Shown here: piece after piece, positions 47,417 through 58,365 of the stretch
Position numbering within the stretch: position 1 is the first letter of the stretch
Layout of the letters: the number at the start of each line of letters is the position of its first letter
Source of the DNA: Trileptium ribeirensis
Taxonomy: Eukaryota > Nematoda > Enoplea > Enoplida > Thoracostomopsidae
DNA: 64,000 nt
Direction: 5' to 3'
Assembly: GCA_030248225.1 (NCBI GenBank)
Contig: JASANE010029994.1
Coordinates: forward strand, 1 to 64,000
The notes under the pieces: generated by a model
Told to the model about the DNA's origin: nothing
Seen by the model: the letters and a program-made list of their open reading frames with translations, nothing else
Databases searched by the model: none
Made by a program: the position numbers and the translations under genes

Positions 47417-48583
47417 TGCGACCGGAGTTAATAAATCAAATCGCGCGAACTAGTTACAAGTAAGAAAACTCAACGGCCATGGCCAGCGTCACTAAACTTG
47501 ACCAAGCAAACACGTTGGCGTGAGTATAAACCTATAGTGTCAAAATAACAACTTTAGGCAACCCGATAAGCAGAAGTGTAATACCATAAGAATAGTCGAG
47601 CAACAACTAAATAAAAGAAGTCTGTTAGAAAAGCAGTAAAATAGCAAAGCAAAAAAATATGCAACAAAGTTATATTTACAGCGTCCAAACAGCAATATTC
47701 GGATCTTCAACGCGAATGGCCAGCAGGCAGCGATCGTTCCAACACCGTAATACCGTAGAGTCCAGTCACTTGCGATTTGGTTGAACGGCCGGCGGCAATC
47801 CACTGGGCGGCGAAGACAACAATTGCCGTTTACGTTAATGCTAGCGTTAGGTAGCAGTCCGGTTGTCGAGTTAACAGCGTTATCGCGGGCAGGCCAAAAC
47901 TACGGACCAGTAATTATATCCAGTACGCCTCGGCGACGACGAGTTAGTTAAGGCTATTACCGATTGAAGAGCAGCGTTGATTAGTTCACACCAGTTCGAC
48001 GAAGAGTTATTAGGTCGAGTACAATATGCTGTTCCAGCCGGAGAGGAAAACGGACGAAGTAGTCGACATGTAGGTACCGTACGAAATAAGACGTTGAAAT
48101 TGCGCGGAATACCTTCGACAATTACAATACCAGCGAATATATATCAAGACTAGTTATCAAGTTAGTTTATTAGTAGTAAGCTCAACAGAATCACGTTAGC
48201 TTTCTGAAAAAGTGCCCGCATAATCGGAGTACGAGTTACACCGTGTGCACAGAGGGACCCTCAGACCGTAACAACAGTCAATATAAGGCGACCAAAGGCT
48301 AGCGAAGCAGGACAAACTCGAGTAGGTACGATTAGAAAGCAAATAAGGGTACAAAACAATACAGTTAGTGCAAAGGCAAAACACACATGAATACCTGCTC
48401 ACGCATAAGGTCTGCTATCCACTTGAATGAGGTCCTGATGCATCCGTGCCGCGAGAGGTCCGCAAATATGCAGGATGGGCACCTACGCGCAATCGGGATG
48501 TCGAAACCCCGAAATTCCTACAAGTGGGTGTAATCGTGGCGCCCATCCCCTAAAACAAACTAGGCCTGGCAAACGCCGAATCG
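47417..48583 (-). other. 5' leader of the retrotransposon interior
   Basis: About 1.2 kb between the candidate primer-binding site and the first Gag fragment. No long frame. Matrix and N-terminal capsid coding sequence would be expected here but was not recognised. Confidence 0.4.
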
Positions 48584-48601
48584 CTCACGGCGTGGCCCCC
48601 A
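48584..48601 (-). other. Candidate primer-binding site
   Basis: TGGGGGCCACGCCGTGAG begins four bases inside the 5' LTR boundary on the minus strand. It agrees with the usual tRNA-Pro primer-binding site at 12 of 18 positions, including the first seven. The match is weak beyond that, so primer identity is tentative. Confidence 0.45.
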
Positions 48602-49381
48602 ACGATGTAATAACGGGGCGCAGATGCATGGCGCAACTTCCTAACACCATGCCCATACGACCTCAGCTATCGTAACCTCAAGGGCGGACCGTGAATGTTA
48701 AACATTTTAACCCTATACTTGGTCAGACCAAAGATGCTACGGAGCTTAGCAGGCCGCAGGCACGTTTCACGGGGAGTGTTCGGACCCCGCCCCATTGGTT
48801 GCGCACGTGTCTAGTTTCTGGTATGATTTCTGAGCTCCCCCAGGGAGGCAAGCACCGACACCTGCTCACAGGTCATGGAGCTTAGCCGTTATTCCTTATC
48901 TTAGACTCATCGGAAGATGTTTAGTGCAATTTAGTTGTGTTAAACGCTGGAATAAATATGAAAATTGCCCTATAAAATTGAAACTCAAGTATTTTTGCCT
49001 AGTTAAGATCGTGATATGCTCCGTGCTAGAGCATTGTAGCCTCTGTGGCCCCCACATGGTTTCGACAAGCCTTAAGAGTTTAATGTCGCAAGGTCAACGG
49101 AGTGGCCTGCTTTTCTTAATGTATTTAATTCTGAGAACTAGTGATTGGACTAATATAACTTCTGTCTAGTTGAAGCAAAGTGTATCAGAAACTCCCTAGT
49201 GAACTTTTCGAGCTAGCGGGGAATGCGGGTTGAATTCGCTTGTCGACTCCTAAAACTTTTATTCCTCAGTTCAAATCATCGAACAAGAATGTCAGAAGAC
49301 CATGCGCACCAGTGCTTGGGACATTATCACCCACAAGCCGTGGCGGGCAGTGTCTGCTCGCCCAAGCGGACAAACCAGCAG

Positions 49382-49538
49382 ATTCCGATCGTCTCGGTAT
49401 GAATTAAGACCGTACTCGGTGCCTATGATACAAAGTTATTTTACATGATCAAGGTTTATCGTTGGGACGAGTGTTTCCTATTGGCTATCGAAGCAGACTA
49501 AGCGAGTCAAGTAGGGGAAGCTTAGTAGTATCGCTTCG
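49382..49538. other. LTR-specific extra segment
   Basis: The sequence between CAAACCAGCAG and GTTCAATAGACTATGGGGCA has no match in the other LTR, where these words are adjacent (about 24553-24580). Either a small insertion here or a deletion in the other copy. No inverted ends are evident. Confidence 0.65.
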
Positions 49539-52500
49539 GTTCAATAGACTATGGGGCACAGGGCGTTGAGAAAAAGCAAAACAGGGTCGGAGCGTGCAGA
49601 TATCTGCCGGTTCGCGGACTAGGGGCGGTTATCCCTGCTTCGGCTCAATGTTAGCGAATCTTCAACTATGGGACGCGAAAAGCAGGGACTCTAGGATGCT
49701 TCGAAAAGTGCTCCTTAGCGCGTGCCACCTTAAACGACGATCTTTTACGCGCAGTGACGGACATTAGGCGGGTTAAGCGAAAGAACGCCGACAGGGCTTG
49801 ACTGTGCGAGCTCTACTGTGGCAACACCAAAACACGGTCTGGATGGTGCTCAAGAAAATATCGGCGATATGACTCTCCCGGGGGTGTGGATTAACTTGTC
49901 CTAGCGATTCGTTTGCTGTAACGGCTACCCGTTGATTAAATTCATCGTCTCGGGTGGCTTTGCCTACCAAACAGTACGACTGACCGAAAACGGGGGAACA
50001 AGAGAAGAGGGGGTGGAATAATTCATCAGATTCTGAACGGTGGGGGTGGTCGTAGCGTGAAAATAGCACGATGCGAACTCTTAGATAATTTCTGGGCCGC
50101 CCCCAGGGGCGAGCCTGGTTAATTAAATTTACTTCGATTCCGCGGCCTCTTTCATAGGAGGCATGGTGAGGGCGCGACACACGGGCAGTATGCGCCCTGC
50201 CGGTTGGTTACCCGATCTTATTTCCTACCCTTGGGGTAGTTCTAAGCAACGGGGTAGAGGGCGGTCGGCCCTCGACGCGTCTGCGTCTTTTCTTTTCTCG
50301 TTGGTTGCCTTTGTTTTGACTCTCCCTAACACTCACCCTATTGCCTTAATGCACTGCAGTATTGCAGTGTCCCGACTGGACTATTGTGCAGTCGAGTTAT
50401 CATCGACTTAATAGTCGATGTTTCTATATTCCTATGGCTGAATGGTTAGAACTGAGGATTCTGCAGCGGGACTGCAGCGGGACTGCAGCGGATTCTGCAA
50501 CGAATCTGCTAAAGGGCAAAAAGGAAAAAGCAAACAGAAATGAAAAATAGAGCATGGTCATACGTTTAAATCAGGCTAAACTCAGCGATCAACTAGCTTC
50601 AAAGAAAAATCGGGATTTTGCAATCGTCGACTTGGGCCGAAATGGCCTGGGCGAGGCAATTTCTTTTCTTTATTAGGATGGGGAATAAATTTTTGGAGGC
50701 GGGAACACGAGGTGCTTCTCCGCAAGGGCACTGACTGAATACGACGATAGGGCCTGCCATCGGCTTGTTGAACTATGCTCAATTTTGGACACTGGCCTCA
50801 AGAGAAGACCACGTCACTATGCTATAGTCAACACTCGTAAACTAGATTGTTTTAGCTGAGTAGTTTCGGGGGTGGGGGTGTGGTGTTTTAATTACAAGCT
50901 ATTTGCACGCAGCACCAAATAGGTCTCGTGGAATTTTTGGATGGCTGGGGGCATCACCCCGCCGGCCGTTTATCAGGTTCTTTCGGAGTGGGTAGGGGTG
51001 GTCGTTGAACATTGCTTCGGTCAGCCGTTCGAGAGAATATCTGGTTTGATTAATCTGTCCACTACGTTTGCAAGATACCGGCGTCCTAACTCTGTAGTTA
51101 TCTATTTTATAAATGAACACCAAATCGCTATGAACTAATGGGTCCGCTAGTTGTACCGAGACTAGCTAGGTAAAGCAACTCCTCATGAGCAGCAAACGCC
51201 TTCATCTCAAGCTAGGATACTTAGAATTTGTTCAATCTTTTGTATTCCCAATTTTTCTTAACTCAGTAGAATAAAGGAAATTTTAGGGGCTTCCTAAAAC
51301 CCAACTGTGGCTAGTCCTCCGTTACTAAGCTTCACTTCTGTCCGAGCTCAAACACGGCATGAGCTTCTAACGGTCCACTCAGCTGTAAATTTGTAAACCA
51401 TGAACGCAAAAGTAAAACAAGTCCCTACTGGTTCAGCTTCTAAGCTTTAGAAAATTTTACCGTGATCTGCTCAGCAAAATTCGATGATCCTACCTCAAGA
51501 ACTGCAAGTCATGTAAAGCATGGACGACTAGAACGTCCGTTTTGAGTTGTCCTATCTAAGACCGCAGGGAATCAGAAAGACTTCGACTTCGGTTCCTACC
51601 ATTCGCCATCATCTTTCGCAACGGTCCGCAAAGCCTAAAACGGAACTCGACCTACGGAGGTTTGTCAAAGAGTGTGAAACAGAAACGTAGCCATTCAGGG
51701 GAAGGAATGTGGGACCGTAATCGATTGATGTCAAGTGACACTACGAGGCATGGGGCAGTGCTATTATTGATCAAACTTTCAAAGGAATGGTCTGTCAGTG
51801 TTACATCTGGGGAAAATAAACCCCTATATTCCAGGCTATCCGGCTCAACTTCACTTACGAACTTCGGTCCGGGGCGGCGAGAACCATGCCCCTTCGCGAG
51901 ACAAAGGATGTCTACGCGGTCCTCCGAACGTCGACTACAATCCAAACGCCAAACCAATCAACACGAGAGAGAAAGCAAAATAAATTGAAAATACACGAAA
52001 GAACTGCGCGTCGGAGCCGGTCAGTAAAGTCGCACGAACTCTGCGCTGCAGAAATCAGACTGATTCGAAGAGTCGACGCGTTGGTCCTAAGCTCGAAGTT
52101 TTCGCCTATGTGGTGGGATGGCGATTTTGTCGCCATTCAATCGTTGACGATTTCTTGACGCCCACTTTTTTGAGCTTCTTCTTCGGCGTCCAATCGGGGA
52201 CACTTCCGGAAATTCAAATCCGACAGCTACCGTAAGCCGTAGCTTCAATCGAACTTTCTGTCATCAAACTTGAACCTTCCGAGTGCTCGGAGGTCAGCCA
52301 TCTGCGATTTCAGCCCACGTTTTTTCCATGAAACGTGAGCTCTTAAGCCTTAACATCCCGCAATTAGTGCCGGATGTGCGTTGAAATTCGAGTCCAACGC
52401 ATTTCTATTTGAACGATTTCCTGTCCCAGATTTATTGGGTCAACATTGTCGACTTCCGGGACACTTGATCTGCAACAAATTTAAAATTTATTTGCTCTTT

Positions 52501-54614
52501 TTTTTCTTTGTTCGGGCCGTCAACTCATCGTCCTATGCATCGACCAGCAATCGGATGAAGTCCCAATTGTTTGTTCGCCCCATCTGCTGTATCGTCTTTG
52601 TGGTCCTGACTTGCCGCCCATCCGATTAAGCTAGCAGCAGCATGGAGAATGACTCGTCTACTTGAAGGTCAACACAGAACTCCGAGCGAAATCGCATCTT
52701 TTCGCGATTTCTAGTTGATCTTTACGGGACGCAGGGGGGAAGGGCGACGACGGGGATGCGCCCGTCTGAGGGCTGGGGTGCGGTATCCTCCCAGGTTCCC
52801 CTTAACAGACCATGTCCCTATTCCGGGACCCCAGAAGCCCACGGGAAGTCCCTAAACACACCCCCTTCCTTTCCGAACGTCCATGTCCAGTCCGTCCGTA
52901 AAACTAATAATTTTAACGAGTCTTAGTACGTGGTGTCCTCGTCCGTCCGTTTTTATGTCCTTATATACGTATGTACATATATCTATTATACACATACATA
53001 TACACATATACTACACACAATACACACGAGACACACAGGCGGCCCGAGCGACAGGAAGGTCGCTCGAGTACACACACAACACACACAACACAACAACAAC
53101 AACAACAACGACAACGACCGACCAACGAAGTCGGTTAGAGAAAGCGGCGAAAGAAAACAACGAAAAAGGACAGCGAGGTCACGGCGAGAGCGAGACGGGA
53201 AATGTGCGGGCAGTGGGACAAGAGAACCCCGGGGGATTTTCGAGGGGCTGGGGTGAGATTCGGTCCCACGACGAAAAATGGGGCCGATTGATACCAAACA
53301 CGAGGGGGTGGACGTAATATCGGGTCGGGGCCCGTATCTAGGTTGAGAAATATATAAGTATGGGGAGCTTTAGCGGCTATCCCTCGTTAACGGTTGTGCG
53401 GAAACGCCCGCCGGGATCATTGGACTCGCCGTTCGGAGACGGTTCGAATGAGGGGTGACGCCCTGGCCCGAACGGCAGGGGTAAATAGGGTACTAAAATC
53501 ATAATGATTAGGGAGAGTGACGGTGACCGTAGGGGCACTTTCGTCGGCCGTCCCACGTTAGCGGGGCGGCGGGCGGTGACCCGCCGCGTATTTTTTGCAG
53601 ATGGATGTCTCGACGTGGCGAACACAATGAGGGGCGGTTCGCCCGTTTTGGAGTTAAGAGGAAAATCTCGGATTATCTGCGCCCACTAGCGGTTGGTAGC
53701 AGAAATTTGGGCACATTTGAGTGACTACAGCGGGTCAGCGGAGAATCGGGCGAAGGCCCGACGCACATCGTTGGATCTGTATAATCACGATAAAAAAACG
53801 AGGGGTCGCATGCACCGGTTCAAAAATAGGGCGGGGCGACGAGCATGTAACAGGGTGGGGGCTTGCATCAGTTGTACGCTACAACGAGGTAATAGGAAAA
53901 CGCGGCGGTTTTACCTGAAATATGCTCAGGGAGTGGCGTTCACGGTTGTGAGGAAAGGCACAGGGGCCTTGTAATCGTACGCAGTCGGCTACGAAGCATA
54001 TACTAATATATATATATATATTATGTTACAAGTATATGGAAAGTAATAGTCATGTTTCTGTCTTGACAACCCAACTTAGCGTGAGTAGAGATCATCATTG
54101 TACTTTACGAGCGAGGTTCTGGCATTGTCCGGGGCGATTTGGTTTCCAACAATAGTCCTCACAATGCTCTACCGACATGCTTCGGTTATTTACCGGATCA
54201 TGGTACACTAGACGGTTACGGGCCGTCAAACTAACCAGACTTCTGTCGTCCGTTGTAGTCTCGAAAGCTACCGTACGTGTAATTTCAGCTTGTCGCGACT
54301 TGTTGTTTCCCGTGACCATTGCTTAGTATACAACTAAAACTGGGCAAATTTGATGTTTTCAATTTCTATCTCTACAAACTTGTTAATTTGAGCGTGCAGC
54401 CAGGGCCCTCCTATTCCCGGACGGTCCTAACCGTCAAAGCCTTAACGGGTAGTGACGACTGATTGGGTTCTGCGTGATTTCCTTTTTCTATCGGCACGGG
54501 GCTCCATGTCCAGCCTCACAAATCGGTTGAAACAGCCCAATTCTCCCTATTGCGGCCGAATCATAAAACTGGTCCCGGTAATCAGACAGGAACTCGACAA
54601 ATGAAGGCAAAAAG

Positions 54615-54895
54615 ATAATCAAATTATAGCATACAGCATTATACGGCATCAAATGATAAAAACGGATCAAATTACAGCATACCGCGCCATACGGCATTGA
54701 ATGATAAAAAACGGATCAAATTATAGCATACGGCATCATACGGCATCGAATGATAATACGGATCCAATTATAGCATACGGCATCATACGGCATCGAATGA
54801 TAAAAACGGATCAAATTATAGCATACGGCATCATACGGGATCGAATGATAAAAACGGATCAAATTATAGCATACGGCAGCAAATGATAAAAAAGA
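54615..54895. repeat. 48-bp minisatellite, copy in 5' LTR
   Basis: Same unit as at 29690-29945. The order of variant units differs, showing turnover after the LTRs separated. Confidence 0.85.
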
Positions 54896-55059
54896 CAAGG
54901 TAAAACGGTGGCCTAGTTACGCAGAACAATGTTGCCGCTGGCCCACGGCACCAGACGTTGTCCTCCCTATCCCCCAAACTAGTTTCTTGGTGTTCCTGAA
55001 TAATTTTGATACCGAAATCATGGAGAATACGCGTAACGGTCCGGAACGGTCCTGTTACA

Positions 55060-55063
55060 TTTA
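55060..55063. other. Target-site duplication, right copy (TTTA)
   Basis: Matches 23780-23783. The following TAGCTTACGTGCAATGGTT continues the tandem unit interrupted at 23783. Confidence 0.75.
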
Positions 55064-55441
55064 TAGCTTACGTGCAATGGTTTCCTAGATAAACAAACCA
55101 CCGTAATCCAGGGTAACGTGAATGGTTTACATAGAACATTCTTCATACCCCTTACGCAATATATAACCCTGATACTGAAGAGAGAGTGTACTCTTGTAAT
55201 CAGCTTCATTGGCCCTAAAGCCATTGAAAATATCTGAAAAGGTATGAAATATTTGTGTTGGATTCTAGATGACCAAACTATCGTGTTCAGCGTGCCCAAA
55301 CACCTATATTTAGGGCACTTTTGATGTCCTGCAAGCAATAAATAATTGAACAAATGAAAACTCACACTTTTGGAAATCGGGTTCGTAGTCCGTAAAACCC
55401 TTGAACCCTTTGAAACTGTATTTAGTTAAGTTGGACTCTAC

Positions 55442-55835
55442 AGGGCATAACCATCGCATTCAGTGTGCTTGATTAGACACTCGTTGTAAGGTAAAACACA
55501 CGACAACATACCGAAATATAAAAAATCGCTATTTCTGACAAGAGTCAACGAGCCATATTGGGCCCAGAGCGGTCCAGTGAGTGGTCCCACAAAACAGCCG
55601 TAGCCCGCAAAGTTGTTGATCACGATGACGTGATTCTGACTGCTGCGGTGAGCCTGTGTCGTGAGACATGGGCTGCAATATACCGGTACATCTACGGCCA
55701 TATTTGGCAAAGAGCCCTTACAAACGTTTTATTATTTCGACCCCGAACATGGAGTCCTACCTGTTCGCGTTCAACTAAAGAGAACAAGCATCATCACTTT
55801 AACCTATCGAACAAAAAACCGATCAAAACTCGTCA
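55442..55835 (+). repeat. Copy 3 of the dispersed repeat family
   Basis: Same order of words as 5430-5760, same orientation. No coding capacity recognised. Confidence 0.6.
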
Positions 55836-57109
55836 AAAGAGTTAGGTATGACGACAACAGACAAAAAATTTCTTAGCGTCCTCAGTGGAAAGTCTACTTC
55901 ACTAATTTCCAATTTATTCGTAACATGTAGGATGTTATTTATCGCTTTTTGATTAAAAACACAAACATAATCGTAATTTGCGCTGCATAATGCTAACAAC
56001 TTTCCAGTTAGGCTTCGGAGTAGATAGAAAATGGGGTTTTGCCCCCCCCCACATATGTGGGGGTGAGTGGGGTGGTACTCTAAGCTAAAACATAATCTTT
56101 CTGACTACTAAACAATTTTGTCCATATGACACATATATGAGATGCTGGTAATGCACAACCAAAAGTTTTCTATATTTTGTTGCTAGGTAACAGGTCAGTT
56201 GTTAGAAAGAAAACATAACAATCCGTGACATCATTTAAACAGCATAATGGTTTGTGCTAGTTCCAGTAACTGCATTATTAATGCATAATTTATCTCTCCT
56301 CAAAAAAATGCGACCCTCTGTCTATATTATCTAAAAGTGAAGTGAGCAAATTATAAACTAATGTGATTGCGTGGATGACATCACTCTAAGCTATTATACC
56401 ACATGGTGGTATTTAGAGCAGCCATAAAAATATCCTAGCATTTAAATGCTAGTAGCGTATATGGAGTGTATGTTTAGGACAGACATGTCACAAAAACAGA
56501 TCGCATAGCGCTGCGACAAATAAAATGACGTTGACAAAACACTACTCATAGCGTTAGGATAGACAGAATGACGTTTGCTTTACTTATTACGATATCACTA
56601 TGGCAGCGTACCTAAAACTTGGTCACTTTCAAGAGGGCTTGATGTGGTTATAATTACTCGAGTAGCAGCTCAGAAGAACGGTTATATTACATCATAGAAT
56701 TAGCAAACATATACTTACAAACAGGTACAAATATGTTATATAGATGAATGAATCAGGAACAACATTTGGTACAAACTCATAGCGCATCATACTGTCATGA
56801 ATTAGCGCATGATACCGTCATGAATAAGTACTCCGATACCTACATAGCTGAGGATAAAACATAGTGTTCATGCGTTGATTATTCTGCGGGTAGTTTTTAA
56901 TTTTAAACTCTATTTTCATGCTTTCAGCCATAATTAATTTTCTGTGTGTGGTATATTTGTTTGGTATATTAGCATATATGAGGGTATACATCTATGTGGC
57001 GGCTTAATTAATACATATGTGGGGTTTCACATAGTACAGTAAAGCTATATCCGAAACTTAATCAGTTTTGGCAAAAAAATCAAAGGGAACTAAACATACA
57101 AAAACCCTC
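55836..57109. other. AT-rich spacer, possible Polinton left end within it
   Basis: No gene. It contains a perfect 18-bp palindrome CCCCCACATATGTGGGGG at 56046-56063 and a repeated GATACCGTCATGAAT(T)A motif near 56785-56825. The left terminus of the Polinton should lie in or left of this spacer, but it cannot be placed because the right inverted repeat is outside the window. Confidence 0.35.
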
Positions 57110-57835
57110 TTTCCCTAGGTAATATTTTATAGGTTATGATAGAATAACTTTTTAACTAATAGTTGTAAAGTAATAAAAATTCCCTCTTATACGTTTTCGA
57201 GTACGCTCGTTTTATTTTTACTAACAATCTTAAGCGGCATTACATAGATAATAAAGTTATAATTACCTAGCTAATAATTTGTAAGCTATATGTTAATTGC
57301 TTTTTAACTAATAGTTATAAAGTAATAAAAATTTATAATTATAGGTTTTCAAATACGCTGATTTCATTTATTCTATTTAAATTAATCTAGGTTGAATAGC
57401 TAATAAGATATAATTACTTAGCTAATAATTTATAAGTTATGATTTAATAACTTTTCAAGTAATAGATATAAAGTAACGAAAACTAGTATTTATAGGTTTT
57501 CCACAACGCTGGTTTCATTTATTCTATTTAAATTAATCTAGGTTACATAGCTAATAAGATATAATTACATAGCTAATAATTTAAAACTCATATTTTAATA
57601 ATTGTTTAGCTAGTAGTTATACAGTAACAAAAATTAGGACATAGAGGTTTTCTACTACGGTTAATTAATTTTTACTATTGAAATAAAGCTAAGTAAGTTA
57701 CATAGTTAATAAGCTATACTTTAATAACTTTTCAACTAATAGTTGAAAGGTTGCAGAAGTTAGCACCGATGGGTTTTCTACTATTATGCTTCATTTTCAA
57801 TAATCTACGTTATATAGATAATGATAATTTTTAAA
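57110..57835. repeat. About 150-bp AT-rich tandem repeat, five units
   Basis: Each unit contains TAGCTAATAATTT, AATAACTTTTxAACTAATAGT, AAAGTAATAAAAATT and TTTTCxAxTACGCT in order. The TACGCT cores are at about 57205, 57353, 57505 and 57656, with a decayed fifth near 57783. It ends about 60 bp before the first Polinton ATG. Confidence 0.75.
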
Positions 57836-57897
57836 CCACTTTGGATTTTACTGAACATAATCCTTTTAAGAACTATTTTTAGAATCTCTTACAAAGA

Positions 57898-58098
57898 ATG
57901 GCTTTAAAGTGTAACAATTGTAATAAAAGCTTTACTAGACGGGATCATTTAACACGTCACATAAATACAATTCATTCTCTGCAACTAAATTGGTGTGAAC
58001 AGTGCGGTAGAGTATTTTCGCGTCAAGACGCTCTTATCAGACACCAAAAGAGACATTGTAAAGCGCGTCAACTCAAACCCAGTTCAGCAATTGTATAA
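57898..58098 (+). pseudogene. N-terminal C2H2 zinc fingers of the Polinton polymerase, cut off by TAA
   Basis: 66 codons from an ATG with two C2H2 fingers: C-N-N-C-N-K-S-F-T-R-R-D-H-L-T-R-H-x3-H, then C-E-Q-C-G-R-V-F-S-R-Q-D-A-L-I-R-H-x3-H. It is in the same register as the polymerase frame starting at 58366, and the 268 bases between stay coding-like, broken only by this TAA and another near 58222. It is most likely the amino end of the same protein. An independent small zinc-finger protein cannot be excluded. Confidence 0.7.
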
Positions 58099-58365
58099 AC
58101 TCAACCATCAACGTCCGCAGTCATGGAAGCGCAGACAATATCAACTATAACGGAACCCTCTGATTCAGATCATCTTGAGCAGTTACATCAAATGGCTCAG
58201 GAAATTATTGGTACTACGCAATAACAATCTTCCATTATCGATCAATCTGAGTTTATAACCCTGCGACAATGGATCAAAGCGCTCAAAGGGTACCTGATTA
58301 GTTATTATTTAGTACCCAACAACCCCATCAACGACCTATCCAGCTTTCTCCAACAGTCGCATGAG

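Larger units (their letters stand above)
23784..55059 (-). mobile_element. Giant Ty3/Gypsy-type LTR retrotransposon, env-bearing, full length
   Basis: Two near-identical direct repeats of 6,327 and 6,454 bp flank an 18,495-bp interior. Both start TGTAATA and end TGTTACA, giving TGTAA/TTACA inverted ends, and the whole is bracketed by TTTA. Coding order on the minus strand is Gag, acidic ORFs, second Gag, tRNA-Ala-like gene, Env-like, protease, RT, RNase H, integrase, disordered ORFs, NADAR. RT followed by RNase H then integrase places it in Ty3/Gypsy. The total of 31.3 kb is far above the usual 5-10 kb. Giant Gypsy elements are known from plants (Ogre) and planarians (Burro), but I cannot link this copy to either. 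Stops, frameshifts and lost catalytic residues make it non-autonomous. Confidence 0.92.
48606..55059 (-). repeat. LTR, 5' copy in element orientation
   Basis: Counterpart of 23784-30110. It starts TGTAATA, ends TGTTACA and is followed by TTTA. It differs by substitutions and by an extra segment of about 157 bp at 49382-49538 that has no counterpart in the other LTR. It would hold the promoter for the element's genes. The same hairpins and minisatellite are present. Confidence 0.95.

Noticed and set aside
58096..58224. TAA as a glutamine codon, given in-frame TAA twice next to CAA codons
   Set aside because: PolB, integrase and ATPase all end at TAA where their families end, and no TAA lies inside these domains. 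Ordinary mutation is the simpler reading.
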